Assembly: GCF_003259435.1 (NCBI RefSeq)
Contig: NZ_QLMA01000009.1
Location: 310,028 to 374,027 of the forward strand
Length of the DNA: 64,000 bases
Direction of reading: 5' to 3'
Origin: Chitinophaga dinghuensis
GTDB taxonomy: Bacteria > Bacteroidota > Bacteroidia > Chitinophagales > Chitinophagaceae
Both the position numbers and the translations under genes were made by a program. Below the pieces are notes generated by a model. It did not search any database, was not told the origin of the DNA, and worked only from the letters and a program-made list of their open reading frames with translations. Shown here in pieces: positions 53,042 through 61,520 of this stretch; positions within the stretch are counted from its first letter, which is position 1; each line of letters starts with the position of its first letter.

Positions 53042-53839
53042 CTAGATATTCTGGAAAAAACCGAAGTGATAGAGAGGTTTGAGTGCTGCATAGGCAGAAG
53101 GTTGTGCGCCAAACATCAGGGAGAAATGGCGGGAAAAGTGCGCCGGATCTGAGAACCCGGCTTCGTAGGCGGCTTCTTTAGACGACTTTCCATCCATTAA
53201 TAATGCCTGGGTGGCTACTGCTACGCGTTGCCAGATTACATATTGGCGGAGGGGCGCCCCCACCTGTTCGCGAAAGAGATGCAGGAAGCGGTGCTCCGAT
53301 AAATGTACCTCTGCGGCCACAGTAGCTGCAGCAATTTTTTCATGAATGTTTTGACGTATATAATGAATCGCTTTTGTGATACGATCATCTAATGGAGGCG
53401 TAAAGGGCGTTTCCTGTAGTAAGTGATGATAAACGGTATTAGTAAGTGTCTGAAATACGCCACTATCCGTAATAAGTTCCTGTCGCGCCATTTTGAGCGC
53501 ATCTATCACGGGAAGAATGTCTTTTTCCAGGTAATATTTAATGGGTTTACCCTCCAGTACTCTCTCTTGTACGAGTCGACCTGTTTGTACATCCGGCATG
53601 ATACAGGTGGTTACCTGCCAACCGTCAAACTCTTTCAGACTATGCGCTACCATCGAGTCGATGAGTACGGCTTCTGCCTGTTGCCAGCCATCTCCTTCTG
53701 TCCAAACGCGAAAAGGCTTCCCATCCAGCGAACAGGTGAACTGTAGAACGGCGTGTTGATGAACCTCCGTCGGTAAATGTGGAGAGATGAGCATACTACG
53801 AGTAGAACCTAGGTACATAGCGGCTTTGGGACTATACAT
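53042..53839 (-). CDS. AraC-family transcriptional regulator
   Basis: A 265-residue regulator. The N-terminal cupin-like sensing part (about 1-150) includes 'STRSMLISPHLPTEVHQHAV' and 'FTCSLDGKPFRVW'. The AraC DNA-binding domain (about 160-262) has 'VHLSEHRFLHLFREQVGAPL' and 'EAAYEAGFSDPAHFSRHFSL' followed by 'MFGAQPSAYAAL'. The start is at MYSPKAAMYLG (53839); an upstream frame adds 46 residues of low-quality sequence. It is divergent from the metallothionein-like peptide gene across a 227-base gap, the normal arrangement for a regulator and its target. Confidence 0.9.
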   Translation of the reverse strand: MYSPKAAMYLGSTRSMLISPHLPTEVHQHAVLQFTCSLDGKPFRVWTEGDGWQQAEAVLIDSMVAHSLKEFDGWQVTTCIMPDVQTGRLVQERVLEGKPIKYYLEKDILPVIDALKMARQELITDSGVFQTLTNTVYHHLLQETPFTPPLDDRITKAIHYIRQNIHEKIAAATVAAEVHLSEHRFLHLFREQVGAPLRQYVIWQRVAVATQALLMDGKSSKEAAYEAGFSDPAHFSRHFSLMFGAQPSAYAALKPLYHFGFFQNI

Positions 53840-54018
53840 GCAATTTCGTATTGATGCCGCTAAAGTACCACATTTGTATATTAAGGCCAAGTTCGCAGGG
53901 TTATTATTATATAGATAATTGGAGAAAATAGAAGACCTCCATCTACCGCTTTTACGGGAACCGGGAATTATGTACATCTACCACTTCATGATGTAACAGT
54001 GAAGCCTTCATGCCATTG

Positions 54019-54026
54019 TAGCTTTG
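54019..54026 (+). promoter_or_regulatory. -7 promoter element for the Cys-rich peptide gene
   Basis: TAGCTTTG matches TAnnTTTG. Transcription should start near 54033, giving a leader of about 34 bases before the ATG at 54067. No -33 match is seen; the nearby CTTCATGatgtaacagtGAAGcCTTCATG segment (about 53985-54012) has repeated CTTCATG words and may bind an activator such as the divergent AraC protein. Confidence 0.45.
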
Positions 54027-54066
54027 TGTTATCAAATCATTCAATAACCAAAAAAAAACAAAACAC

Positions 54067-54183
54067 ATGGAAACGAACAATTGCACTTGCGCAACCACCA
54101 CTACAATGAGTAACGATAACTGTACTTGCGGCGATAACTGCCCTGGAAGTACCTGTACCTGCGGTTGTGGCTGTGGCGCATAA
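54067..54183 (+). CDS. 38-residue Cys-rich metallothionein-like peptide
   Basis: A very short gene with nine cysteines in 38 residues. It starts METNNCTCATTTTMSND and continues with NCTCGDNCPGSTCTCGCGCG and A. CxC repeats (CTC, CTC, CTC, CGC) are the pattern of metal-thiolate binding. It has a -7 promoter element, a stop codon and a terminator in the right places. It could be a metallothionein (metal buffer) or the precursor of a modified peptide. The next gene encodes a GNAT protein with a Cys-rich tail, and a TonB receptor follows. Its sequence does not match the classical SmtA/BmtA zinc-finger type. Confidence 0.72.
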   Translation: METNNCTCATTTTMSNDNCTCGDNCPGSTCTCGCGCGA

Positions 54184-54193
54184 ATGATCTCGC

Positions 54194-54220
54194 GAAGAGC
54201 GGAGATATCCGCTCTTCTTT
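54194..54220 (+). terminator. terminator/attenuator after the Cys-rich peptide gene
   Basis: A perfect 10-pair stem (54194-54203 with 54208-54217), GATA loop, followed by TTT. It lies 10 bases after the stop codon and 27 bases before the GNAT gene. The short T-run suggests partial readthrough, so the peptide may be made in excess over GNAT. Confidence 0.8.
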
Positions 54221-54246
54221 ACCAACTATTCATCTCCTTATAAATT

Positions 54247-54894
54247 ATGTCGCTATATACCTTTTCTGCGCAAGATCCATTACCTGCTTTAAGCGCTATA
54301 CCAGGTTTACACATAGAAGTATCCACTGATCTGTCTTTACTTTCAGCATTAGCGGATATTTCAGCAGGCGAAGTATTAAAACGGCTGGCGGAGCATCATC
54401 TGGCCTTCATTGCCTTTATGGATGAACAGCCGGCAGCCTTCGGCTGGATGGCGATGCATCACGCATCCATTGGCGAACTGGCCCATACGTTTACTTTGCC
54501 CACACGAAACCGGTACCTCTGGAACTTTAGAACGGTAGCGGCTTTTCGTGGAAAAGGTATCTATCCTTCATTGCTGCAGTTTATGCTTCAATATGAAGTC
54601 GATAAAGCGGATCGTTACTGGATCATTCACGCCCCTGAAAACAAAGCTTCGCTGAAAGGTATCTGTAAAGCAGGATTCCGCCATGCGGGCGATTTGTACG
54701 TGCGGCCGGATGGATTCCCCGGATGTGCAGCCACGACCCTTTCTGAAGCAGAACTCCAACTGATTGCTGCAATGGGTTTTCAACTGTCGGATGAGCCTTC
54801 ATCTACTTGCTGGAACTGTAGCAGCCCTTACCTGAAAAAGAAAAGTATGACTTGCTGTTGTACAGCAGCTGGCCATTATTGTTCGGCAAATTAA
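54247..54894 (+). CDS. GNAT-fold acetyltransferase with Cys-rich C-terminal tail
   Basis: A 215-residue protein. The GNAT core (about 50-165) includes 'LAFIAFMDEQPAAFGWMAMH' and the acetyl-CoA-binding loop 'FRTVAAFRGKGIYPSLL' (R-G-K-G-I-Y), followed by 'DRYWIIHAPENKASLKGICK'. The last 28 residues hold six cysteines in the pattern CWNC then CCC and a final C (C188, C191, C203-C205, C212), split by a basic KKK. The tail resembles a metal-binding module and echoes the Cys-rich peptide encoded just upstream. Its substrate may be that peptide or a metallophore. No family with this exact fusion is known to me. Confidence 0.75.
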   Translation: MSLYTFSAQDPLPALSAIPGLHIEVSTDLSLLSALADISAGEVLKRLAEHHLAFIAFMDEQPAAFGWMAMHHASIGELAHTFTLPTRNRYLWNFRTVAAFRGKGIYPSLLQFMLQYEVDKADRYWIIHAPENKASLKGICKAGFRHAGDLYVRPDGFPGCAATTLSEAELQLIAAMGFQLSDEPSSTCWNCSSPYLKKKSMTCCCTAAGHYCSAN

Positions 54895-54983
54895 TTCCCA
54901 AACTTATTAACACATTTTAAACGAGGCGCCGCGTCGTACGGGTCTTCTATTGCCTGAAAGGCATTATACCTAAATAAAAAAGT

Positions 54984-57413
54984 ATGAAAAAAAGTATATT
55001 CCTTCTCCCGATATTTTCACTCTTCTCCTTTACTATGCAGGCACAAAGTATCCTGGGTAAAGTGAACGATGAGAAAGGTACTCCTCTCACAGGCGCTACA
55101 GTGGCCCTCCTAAAAGTAAAAGATAGCTCTCTGGTAAAGCTCGGACTTACACAGGATGGAGGCTTTACCTTTCAGGATGCGCCGCAGGATAGCTTATTTG
55201 TTATGATCAGCTATATAGGTTTTGAGAAAACAAATTCTTCCGCTTTTTATTTCTCTGGAAAAACAATCCATCTTCCTACACTACAATTACGCCCTGGTAG
55301 CAATAATCTCAAAGGGGTGGGCATTACCGCACGCAAACCAATGGTGGAAGTGAAACCCGATAAAACAGTGTTGAATGTAGAAGGTACTATCAATGCCACA
55401 GGATCAGATGCCCTGGAGCTGCTCCGTAAATCGCCCGGCGTAGTGGTAGACAAAGATGATCATCTGACATTAAACGGTAAGAATGGAGTAATGATTTACA
55501 TTGACGGACGGCCGTCTCCCCTTAGTGCGCAAGACCTGAGCAATTATCTGAAAACGCTTTCTTCTGCTCAGATAGAAGCGATTGAAATGATCAGTAACCC
55601 CTCTGTGCAATTTGAAGCTGCCGGAACAGCGGGAATTATCAATATCCGACTCCGAAAGAATAAATCCACAGGATGGAATGGCAGCGTCTCCGCAGGAACT
55701 AGTATTAGTCGCAATGCCAGAACAGATGAAGGTTTTTCTATCAACTATCGCAATGAAAAGCTCAATGCATTTGGTTCCTATAATGCCGCATTTGGAAGTA
55801 CAGATATGGATTTTAACCTCTATCGCACAGTGAAGGATACTGCTTTTGATCAGAAAAGTGCTATTCGCTTTAATAACCGTAGCCATAGTTTCAAAACAGG
55901 GCTTGATTATAGCCTCAGCAATCAACAATCTATCGGCCTGCTGGTGAATGGTAGCTTCACTTCGCCTACGCTCGATAATCATAGTTATACCCCCATTATC
56001 TATGCGCCAACAGGCAACGTGGTACGCGTACTGGATGCAAATAACAATGATGAGATGAAGAATAACAATATCAACATCAACGGAAACTATGCTTATAAAG
56101 ACAGCGCTGGTCGGACGCTCATTGTAAATGCAGATTATGGTTATTACACATTGAACTCCACTCAATGGCAACCCAACACCTACCTGCAACCTCAGGAGAA
56201 GACTATTATGAGCACACAAAATTATCTCATTGAAAGTCCTACTCACATTGATATTTATTCCCTGAAAGCAGATTATGAACAACAACTTGGAAAAGGTCGT
56301 TTAGGCATCGGCGGTAAGTTTGGATATGTGAAAACGGATAATACTTTCAATCAGTATATCGACGCCAATGGAAAGATGACATTCGATGAAGCAGCCAGTA
56401 ATTTTTTCAGATATAAAGAGAATGTAAATGCGCTCTATGCCAAATATTCCCTTGACTTTAAAGGGTTTTCGCTACAAGGAGGCGTTCGCGCAGAAAACAC
56501 GGAGGTAAAAGGAGCATTAACGGGTAACACAAAAATGGAAAATGAAGCGCAGTCATTTCAGAAAAGTTATCTCGACTTCTTCCCAAATGTTGCAGTAACA
56601 TTAGCGCCTAAGACCAATAATCAATTTGTGCTGGGTTATAGTCGCCGTATTGACCGTCCGGTGTACAAAGACCTGAACCCATTTGAGTACCGGATCAATG
56701 AATACACTTTCCACAAAGGGAGTACAGATATACGTCCGCAGTACAGCAATACGATTAGTCTGACGCATACCTATAAATTCCGCTTAAACACTACCCTTAG
56801 CTACAGCCACGTAAAAGATGTATTTGGACAGGTAGTAGATACTGCAGACGGAGTAAAAGGTTATCTCTCTAATCGCAATCTGGCAGCACAGGATATAACG
56901 AGTCTAAATATCAGCTATCCTTTTCAATACAAACAATATAGTCTCTTTGCGAATGTGAATAGCTACTATTCCAAGTACAGCGCTTCTTACGGTGAAGGCA
57001 GAGACTTGCGTCTGGATCAGTATGGCGCGAATATATTTCTGCAGAACAGCATGCGTTTTGGTAAAGGTTGGACGGGAGAAGCCAGCGTATTTTACACGAC
57101 TCCTTCTATCTGGCAAGGCAGTATGAAAGCGGCTGCTATGTGGAGTGCAGATGCCGGTGTTCAAAAACAACTGTTGCAAGGAAAAGCGACGGTGAAGCTG
57201 GCTGTCAGTGACTTGTTCAATACCTTGAAATGGAGTGCGAATTCAGATTTCGCCGGACAGAAAATATGGGTTTCCGGTAAACAGGAAACCAGACAGTTTA
57301 AAGTATCATTTACTTATCGTTTTGGAAACAGCCAGGTGAAAGCCGCTAAGCAAGTGCAAAGTGGTACCGAAGAAGAGAATAAACGCGTACAAAGTAATGG
57401 ATTAGGAAACTAA
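54984..57413 (+). CDS. TonB-dependent receptor-like outer-membrane beta-barrel protein
   Basis: An 809-residue outer-membrane protein of the OMP_b-brl_3 TonB-receptor family. A signal peptide (about 1-20, ending MQAQS), a carboxypeptidase-regulatory-like domain (about 22-100: GKVNDEKGTPLTGATVALLK), a plug (about 110-220: SDALELLRKSPGVVVDKDDH, GVMIYIDGRPSPLSAQDL) and a C-terminal barrel follow. 'SNPSVQFEAAGTAGIINIRL' is a family hallmark. No STN signalling domain is present, so control is likely by the nearby AraC regulators. Beside a metallothionein-like peptide this points to metal or metallophore uptake, but the substrate is unproved. It ends in a His-free polar tail. Confidence 0.88.
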   Translation: MKKSIFLLPIFSLFSFTMQAQSILGKVNDEKGTPLTGATVALLKVKDSSLVKLGLTQDGGFTFQDAPQDSLFVMISYIGFEKTNSSAFYFSGKTIHLPTLQLRPGSNNLKGVGITARKPMVEVKPDKTVLNVEGTINATGSDALELLRKSPGVVVDKDDHLTLNGKNGVMIYIDGRPSPLSAQDLSNYLKTLSSAQIEAIEMISNPSVQFEAAGTAGIINIRLRKNKSTGWNGSVSAGTSISRNARTDEGFSINYRNEKLNAFGSYNAAFGSTDMDFNLYRTVKDTAFDQKSAIRFNNRSHSFKTGLDYSLSNQQSIGLLVNGSFTSPTLDNHSYTPIIYAPTGNVVRVLDANNNDEMKNNNININGNYAYKDSAGRTLIVNADYGYYTLNSTQWQPNTYLQPQEKTIMSTQNYLIESPTHIDIYSLKADYEQQLGKGRLGIGGKFGYVKTDNTFNQYIDANGKMTFDEAASNFFRYKENVNALYAKYSLDFKGFSLQGGVRAENTEVKGALTGNTKMENEAQSFQKSYLDFFPNVAVTLAPKTNNQFVLGYSRRIDRPVYKDLNPFEYRINEYTFHKGSTDIRPQYSNTISLTHTYKFRLNTTLSYSHVKDVFGQVVDTADGVKGYLSNRNLAAQDITSLNISYPFQYKQYSLFANVNSYYSKYSASYGEGRDLRLDQYGANIFLQNSMRFGKGWTGEASVFYTTPSIWQGSMKAAAMWSADAGVQKQLLQGKATVKLAVSDLFNTLKWSANSDFAGQKIWVSGKQETRQFKVSFTYRFGNSQVKAAKQVQSGTEEENKRVQSNGLGN

Positions 57414-57453
57414 TGTTCCTGCCCGATGGGGAGGAATGACGAAAGGAAAAATG

Positions 57454-57484
57454 GCATTGGCGTCGTAGGCGTCAATGCTTTTTT
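57454..57484 (+). terminator. terminator of the TonB receptor gene
   Basis: A nine-pair stem with one mismatch (57454-57462 with 57470-57478) and a 7-base loop is followed by six T. It starts 40 bases beyond the stop codon. Confidence 0.78.
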
Positions 57485-57556
57485 ATACAAGTTCTTTGTA
57501 TGGCAGACTTTGTGCGGATATATGTTGTAGGGAGATGAATAGTCCTTGAAATGAGA

Positions 57557-57586
57557 AAGCCCCCAGATCTTGCGACCTGAGGGCTT
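57557..57586 (-). terminator. terminator of tRNA-Ser
   Basis: AAGCCC / GGGCTT with an inner CAG/CTG forms a stem 9 bases beyond the tRNA 3' end; on the minus strand it is followed by TTCTC. It is a good transcript end for the tRNA. Confidence 0.7.
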
Positions 57587-57594
57587 AAAGCTTG

Positions 57595-57681
57595 CGGAAG
57601 AGAAGGGATTCGAACCCTTGATAGGCTTTCACCTATACACACTTTCCAGGCGTGCCAGTTCAACCACTCCTGCACTCTTCC
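57595..57681 (-). tRNA. tRNA-Ser (anticodon GGA)
   Basis: An 87-base tRNA. The acceptor stem GGAAGAG/CTCTTCC has discriminator G. The D arm contains GCAGGAGTGGTTGAACTGGC. The anticodon stem CACGC/GTGTG encloses loop CTGGAAA with anticodon GGA. A long variable arm follows, as in class II tRNAs (Ser/Leu), and then the T arm GGGTTCGAATCCC. CCA is not encoded; the genomic continuation is CAA. It has a good minus-strand promoter upstream and its own terminator. Confidence 0.96.
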
Positions 57682-57736
57682 GAGACTATCTTTAAAACTG
57701 TAACGGATGTTGGTTGAGTTTTCCGTTTCAGGGTTG

Positions 57737-57767
57737 CAAAGATAATCCTTTATTCAATATTTCCAAG
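57737..57767 (-). promoter_or_regulatory. tRNA-Ser promoter (Bacteroidota type)
   Basis: On the minus strand, CTTG (57764-57767) and TATCTTTG (57737-57744) are separated by exactly 19 bases, a very good match to the Bacteroidota -33/-7 promoter. The tRNA 5' end is about 50 bases downstream. It overlaps the 3' side of the aquaporin gene's trailer. Confidence 0.65.
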
Positions 57768-57773
57768 ATTTTT

Positions 57774-58466
57774 TTATTTATTGTCATAAAGTTTCCAGAT
57801 TACTCCGCCAATAAGCCCGCCAATAATGGGTCCTACGATAAATACCCAAAGATTTGCCAGTGCTGCACCACCTACAAAAATGGCTGGTCCGATACTACGG
57901 GCGGGGTTTACAGATACCCCTGTTACTGGAATGCCTACAATGTGAATCATGGTGAGGGCAAGACCTATTGCTACCCCTGCGAAAGCGCCATTACCCGTGT
58001 TTTTGCTGGTACTGCCATGCACTACAATGAGGAATATAGCTGTAAGTACAATTTCAGCGATCATACCGCTCATGAGTGGATATTTGTCTGGAGAACCATC
58101 TCCTACACCGTTTTGTCCCAGCCCATTGGCTGCGAGACTGTAATCTGCTTTACCAGAAGCAATGAGATAGAGAATTCCGGAAGCTACAATCGCTCCAAGT
58201 ATCTGGGCAATAATGTACCCTACTGCATCCTTTCCTGAGATTTTCCCAAACGCCAGCATAGAAATAGTAATAGCCGGATTAATATGACATCCGGATATAT
58301 ATCCGATGGCATACACCATAGCCAGTACGCTAATACCAAATGCGAAAGCTATCCCAAGAAAACCCACATGTGCTCCCGCTAAAACTGCACTCCCTGTACC
58401 AATAAACACTAGTACAAAGGTGCCAAAGAATTCGGCAATACATTTTTGTGAAAGAGAAACATTCAT
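57774..58466 (-). CDS. aqpZ: aquaporin Z-like water channel
   Basis: A 230-residue MIP-family channel with six helices and two half-helices. The two Asn-Pro-Ala motifs are in 'GCHINPAITISML' (first) and 'GVSVNPARSIGPA' (second), and the second is followed by the selectivity-filter Arg. The start is MNVSLSQKCIAEFFGTF. The residues around the second motif and the absence of the glycerol-facilitator insertions favour AqpZ over GlpF. It allows rapid osmotic water flow. It is a single gene downstream of the asparaginase terminator. Confidence 0.94.
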   Translation of the reverse strand: MNVSLSQKCIAEFFGTFVLVFIGTGSAVLAGAHVGFLGIAFAFGISVLAMVYAIGYISGCHINPAITISMLAFGKISGKDAVGYIIAQILGAIVASGILYLIASGKADYSLAANGLGQNGVGDGSPDKYPLMSGMIAEIVLTAIFLIVVHGSTSKNTGNGAFAGVAIGLALTMIHIVGIPVTGVSVNPARSIGPAIFVGGAALANLWVFIVGPIIGGLIGGVIWKLYDNK

Positions 58467-58552
58467 ACAGCAATCATTTAGAGGTTAGTAAAGATTTTTT
58501 GGGGTATAGGGTTAGCTTCTCTTCTATAAATATATTGCAAATTGATGAACAT

Positions 58553-58586
58553 AAAAAAACGGGAAGCATCTTTCGAATACTTCCCG
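58553..58586 (-). terminator. terminator of the asparaginase gene
   Basis: CGGGAAG (58560-58566) and CTTCCCG (58580-58586) form a stem, extended by partial inner pairs, followed on the minus strand by seven T. It is 24 bases beyond the stop codon. Confidence 0.88.
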
Positions 58587-58609
58587 CAATACTTTGTTAT
58601 TGGCCGATC

Positions 58610-59647
58610 TTAATAAACTTCAGAGAGTGTCAGTTCTCCGCGTAATGGCGTCTCCATCATTTTCTTACTTTCTTCCAATGTCAATCCCTGACCTAATACA
58701 AACATCAGTTTTGTAACAGCGGCTTCAAAGGTAAGATCATGGCCACTTACAACGCCCATGTCTAATAAGTGCTGACTGGTTTCATACTTCCCTAATTCTA
58801 CACTACCGCCATCACACTGCGTAATATCCAATACCAATGCACCGGAATCAGATACCCGCTTAATACAATCTGTAAACCAGGTTTGGGTGGTGGTATTACC
58901 ACTTCCGAATGTTTCCAGGATAACACCTTTCAGTCCGGGAATATTCAGTGTAGCTTCTACTGCCCGACGGGTAATACCAGGGAACAGTTTCAGTACAGTG
59001 ATATTCGTTTCCAGTTCCTTATGTACTTTCAGATGTTTTGCTGGTGTAGGAAGGATAAACTGTGTTTTATATTTTATGTCGATGCCAGCTTCAGCGAGCG
59101 GCGGATAATTCATCGTATAAAACGCTTCGAACTTCTCTGCGTTATACTTCTTCGAACGATTACCTCTGAAAAGAGAGAAGTCGAAATATATGCAGACTTC
59201 CGGTACCATGGCTACATTGCTGCCATTATGCTTGGCACAGGCAATCTCCATGGCTGTAATGATATTTTCCTTTGCATCTGTACGGATCTTACCGATAGGT
59301 AGCTGAGAACCGGTAAGGATCACCGGTTTGGAGAGATTCTCTAACATGAAGCTCAGTGCTGACGCTGTAAAGGACATCGTATCTGATCCATGAAGAATAA
59401 CAAATCCATCATATCTGTCATACCGATCCTCAATAATACTGGCTAGTTCTACCCAGATTTCAGGTTGCATGTCTGAGGAGTCAATAGGAGGATTAAAAGC
59501 ATAGACATAAAAGTCTATTCCCATCCTGTAGAGTTCAGGTAAATTGTTTCTGATCTCATTAAATCCAATCGGGCGAAGGGCTTTGGTCTTATCATCATAG
59601 ATCATACCTACTGTTCCACCCGTGTAAATAATCAATATCTTACTCAT
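58610..59647 (-). CDS. ansA: type I L-asparaginase
   Basis: A 345-residue asparaginase. The first nucleophile region is 'ILIIYTGGTVGMIYDD' (TGGT) and the second is 'GFVILHGSDTMSFTASAL' with the HGSDT signature. Further blocks are 'KPVILTGSQLPIGKIRTDA', 'GVILETFGSGNTTT' and 'NITQCDGGSV'-like text (here DITQCDGGSVELGKYE). It hydrolyses L-asparagine to aspartate and ammonia in the cytoplasm, since there is no signal peptide. It lies 43 bases downstream of tatD and has a -7 promoter element of its own. Confidence 0.95.
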   Translation of the reverse strand: MSKILIIYTGGTVGMIYDDKTKALRPIGFNEIRNNLPELYRMGIDFYVYAFNPPIDSSDMQPEIWVELASIIEDRYDRYDGFVILHGSDTMSFTASALSFMLENLSKPVILTGSQLPIGKIRTDAKENIITAMEIACAKHNGSNVAMVPEVCIYFDFSLFRGNRSKKYNAEKFEAFYTMNYPPLAEAGIDIKYKTQFILPTPAKHLKVHKELETNITVLKLFPGITRRAVEATLNIPGLKGVILETFGSGNTTTQTWFTDCIKRVSDSGALVLDITQCDGGSVELGKYETSQHLLDMGVVSGHDLTFEAAVTKLMFVLGQGLTLEESKKMMETPLRGELTLSEVY

Positions 59648-59671
59648 TGTTCTAGTCTGCCAGTTGCATGC

Positions 59672-59679
59672 AAAGTTAT
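59672..59679 (-). promoter_or_regulatory. -7 promoter element for ansA
   Basis: TAACTTTG on the minus strand matches TAnnTTTG; transcription would start about 18 bases before the ansA ATG. The -33 box is unclear, so readthrough from tatD is equally possible. Confidence 0.35.
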
Positions 59680-59690
59680 CTTTTAAAAGG

Positions 59691-60461
59691 TTAGAGCATT
59701 TTGAATAATTTCAGTGCATTACTGCTGGTAATGGCAGCTACATCTTCGATTTTTAGATTTTTTACATCTGCGACCTTTTCGCCAATCAATGGGATATAAC
59801 TACTTTCATTACGCTTTCCCCGGTAAGGTACGGGCGCCAGGTAAGGTGCATCCGTTTCCAGTACAATATGCTGCATGTCTATGGCCTCTATAATCTTGTC
59901 CAGCCCGGATTTCTTAAAGGTGACTACACCGCCTATTCCCAGGTAAAACCCAAGGTCTATGATCTCTTTGGCTTCTTCCAGGGTGCCGCTGAAGCAATGA
60001 AATACACCGCTCAAATTCCCGTTCTGTAAGGCTTTTACTTCATCTATACATTCCCTGGTGGATTCGCGGCTATGGATGGCCACTGGCAACTGATGCTCTC
60101 TGGCCAGCAGCAACTGCTCCTGGAATACCTGGTATTGCTGGGTGAGATAGGTCTTATCCCAGTAAAAATCCAGCCCTATTTCCCCGATAGCTTTGAATGA
60201 ATGCTGTTGTAACCAAGCTTTTACCAGCTCCAGTTGGGTGCTCACGTCTTCCTTCACATAACAGGGATGTATACCTATCATAGGAAAACAGTTGCCAGGA
60301 TACTGTTTCTCCAGCTCCAGCATGCCCTCAATGGAATCTTCATCTATATTGGGCAGAAACAGCTTCTCAACGCCATGGGCCAACGCACGGGCTATCATCT
60401 CCTGCCTGTCGGCAGCAAATTCCTCAGAATACAAGTGCGCATGGGTATCGATCCAAAACAT
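59691..60461 (-). CDS. tatD: TatD-family metal-dependent DNase
   Basis: A 256-residue TIM-barrel hydrolase. The metal ligands are visible: DTHAH near the N terminus (residues 5-9), Glu in 'AIGEIGLDFYWDK', His in 'LPVAIHSRESTRE', His in 'GVFHCFSGTLEEA', and Asp in 'VLETDAPYLAPVP'. The start is at MFWIDTHAHLYS (60461); a longer frame adds 14 residues. TatD proteins are 3'-5' exonucleases or DNases with a role in DNA repair. A TACCTTTG -7 element lies at 60501-60508 on the minus strand. Confidence 0.93.
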   Translation of the reverse strand: MFWIDTHAHLYSEEFAADRQEMIARALAHGVEKLFLPNIDEDSIEGMLELEKQYPGNCFPMIGIHPCYVKEDVSTQLELVKAWLQQHSFKAIGEIGLDFYWDKTYLTQQYQVFQEQLLLAREHQLPVAIHSRESTRECIDEVKALQNGNLSGVFHCFSGTLEEAKEIIDLGFYLGIGGVVTFKKSGLDKIIEAIDMQHIVLETDAPYLAPVPYRGKRNESSYIPLIGEKVADVKNLKIEDVAAITSSNALKLFKML

Positions 60462-60544
60462 AATATTATTTTTAATATAAAATCCTATCTTTAGGGAGTA
60501 CAAAGGTACAGCCTGAAAAACCTAATTGCTAAAAATCTATAACT

Positions 60545-61456
60545 ATGAAAAGCTATTTCTGCACTAATCGTGTGCTGGCGTGGACATTCAGCGGTCTTGC
60601 TGTTGCGGCCCTCTTTTTCGCTTGTAAAAAAGATGCTGGTACTAAAAATCCAGATGAGGCTTCTAACCAAAATGATAACAAAATAATGCTGGCTGCTACT
60701 CATCAGGGGCAGGTAGACGTTTATTATGCAGACGTCTTTTCTGAAGTCAATGAGGCTGCCAAACAGCAAGGAATTCAAACCGTAGCCCGTCAATCCAATG
60801 GAGACGGCGCATTACAGGCTACTAATTCCTGTCCTTCATGGGGTATAGATAATGTAGGTCCGGGCTGGCCTAAAACAGTGACCATTAACTTTGGTACCTC
60901 TTGCGCCAATCCCCTCACAGGTCGTGTACGTTCCGGTGTGATCACTGCAGTATACAGCGGCCTGCTCTTTGTAGCTGGTTCTACTGTCACTGTAACTTTC
61001 GATAACTATAAAGTGAACGGCTTACCGGTAACCGGTAAAATCATCTATACGGTGAATAGCTATAGCACTGATGCTAAAGGCGGTATCAGCTTTACTCAAC
61101 GTATCATCGATGGTGGTATTAAACTGAATGATTCAGTGAATATCGTGTATAACCACACCAAGACCGTTACACAAACTGCCGGCGGAGCTACTCCGTTTAA
61201 TCCTGGTGATGATGAATTCGATACCAACGGCGCGGGTAATATGGACTATAAAGATGCTGCGGGTAAAACTACCGCTACAGTGGCACTTTCTACGCCTATT
61301 CCACTGCACACTGCCTGGAGCTGCCAATATATTACCAAAGGTCAGTTGAAAGCGGTACTCAACAATCTGTCGGCGGTAATCGACTACGGCAACGGCACTT
61401 GCGACAATATCGCTACTATCACAGTGGGTGATAAGTCTAAGCAGATCACTTTGTAA
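60545..61456 (+). CDS. uncharacterised lipoprotein
   Basis: A 303-residue lipoprotein with lipobox FFAC (Cys27) followed by KKDAGTKNPDE. After a polar linker (about 30-80) the protein is beta-rich, with 'TVTINFGTSCANPLTGRVRS' and 'TVTFDNYKVNGLPVTGKIIY', and four cysteines that could form disulfides (NSCPSW, TSCANP, WSCQY, GTCDN). No catalytic motif or named family is recognised. It is a single-gene unit divergent from tatD and closed by a terminator shared with the convergent deacetylase gene. Confidence 0.78.
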   Translation: MKSYFCTNRVLAWTFSGLAVAALFFACKKDAGTKNPDEASNQNDNKIMLAATHQGQVDVYYADVFSEVNEAAKQQGIQTVARQSNGDGALQATNSCPSWGIDNVGPGWPKTVTINFGTSCANPLTGRVRSGVITAVYSGLLFVAGSTVTVTFDNYKVNGLPVTGKIIYTVNSYSTDAKGGISFTQRIIDGGIKLNDSVNIVYNHTKTVTQTAGGATPFNPGDDEFDTNGAGNMDYKDAAGKTTATVALSTPIPLHTAWSCQYITKGQLKAVLNNLSAVIDYGNGTCDNIATITVGDKSKQITL

Positions 61457-61488
61457 TTTAGCATACCATATAACGGATAGAACAATAA

Positions 61489-61520
61489 CGGCAGCCACTT
61501 TTAGGCTGCCGCTTATTTTT
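61489..61520. terminator. bidirectional terminator between the lipoprotein and deacetylase genes
   Basis: CGGCAGCC (61489-61496) pairs with GGCTGCCG (61504-61511), extended outward by AATAA/TTATT, and is followed by TTATTTTTT. The T-run also overlaps the stop codon region of the convergent gene at 61520. Confidence 0.9.
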
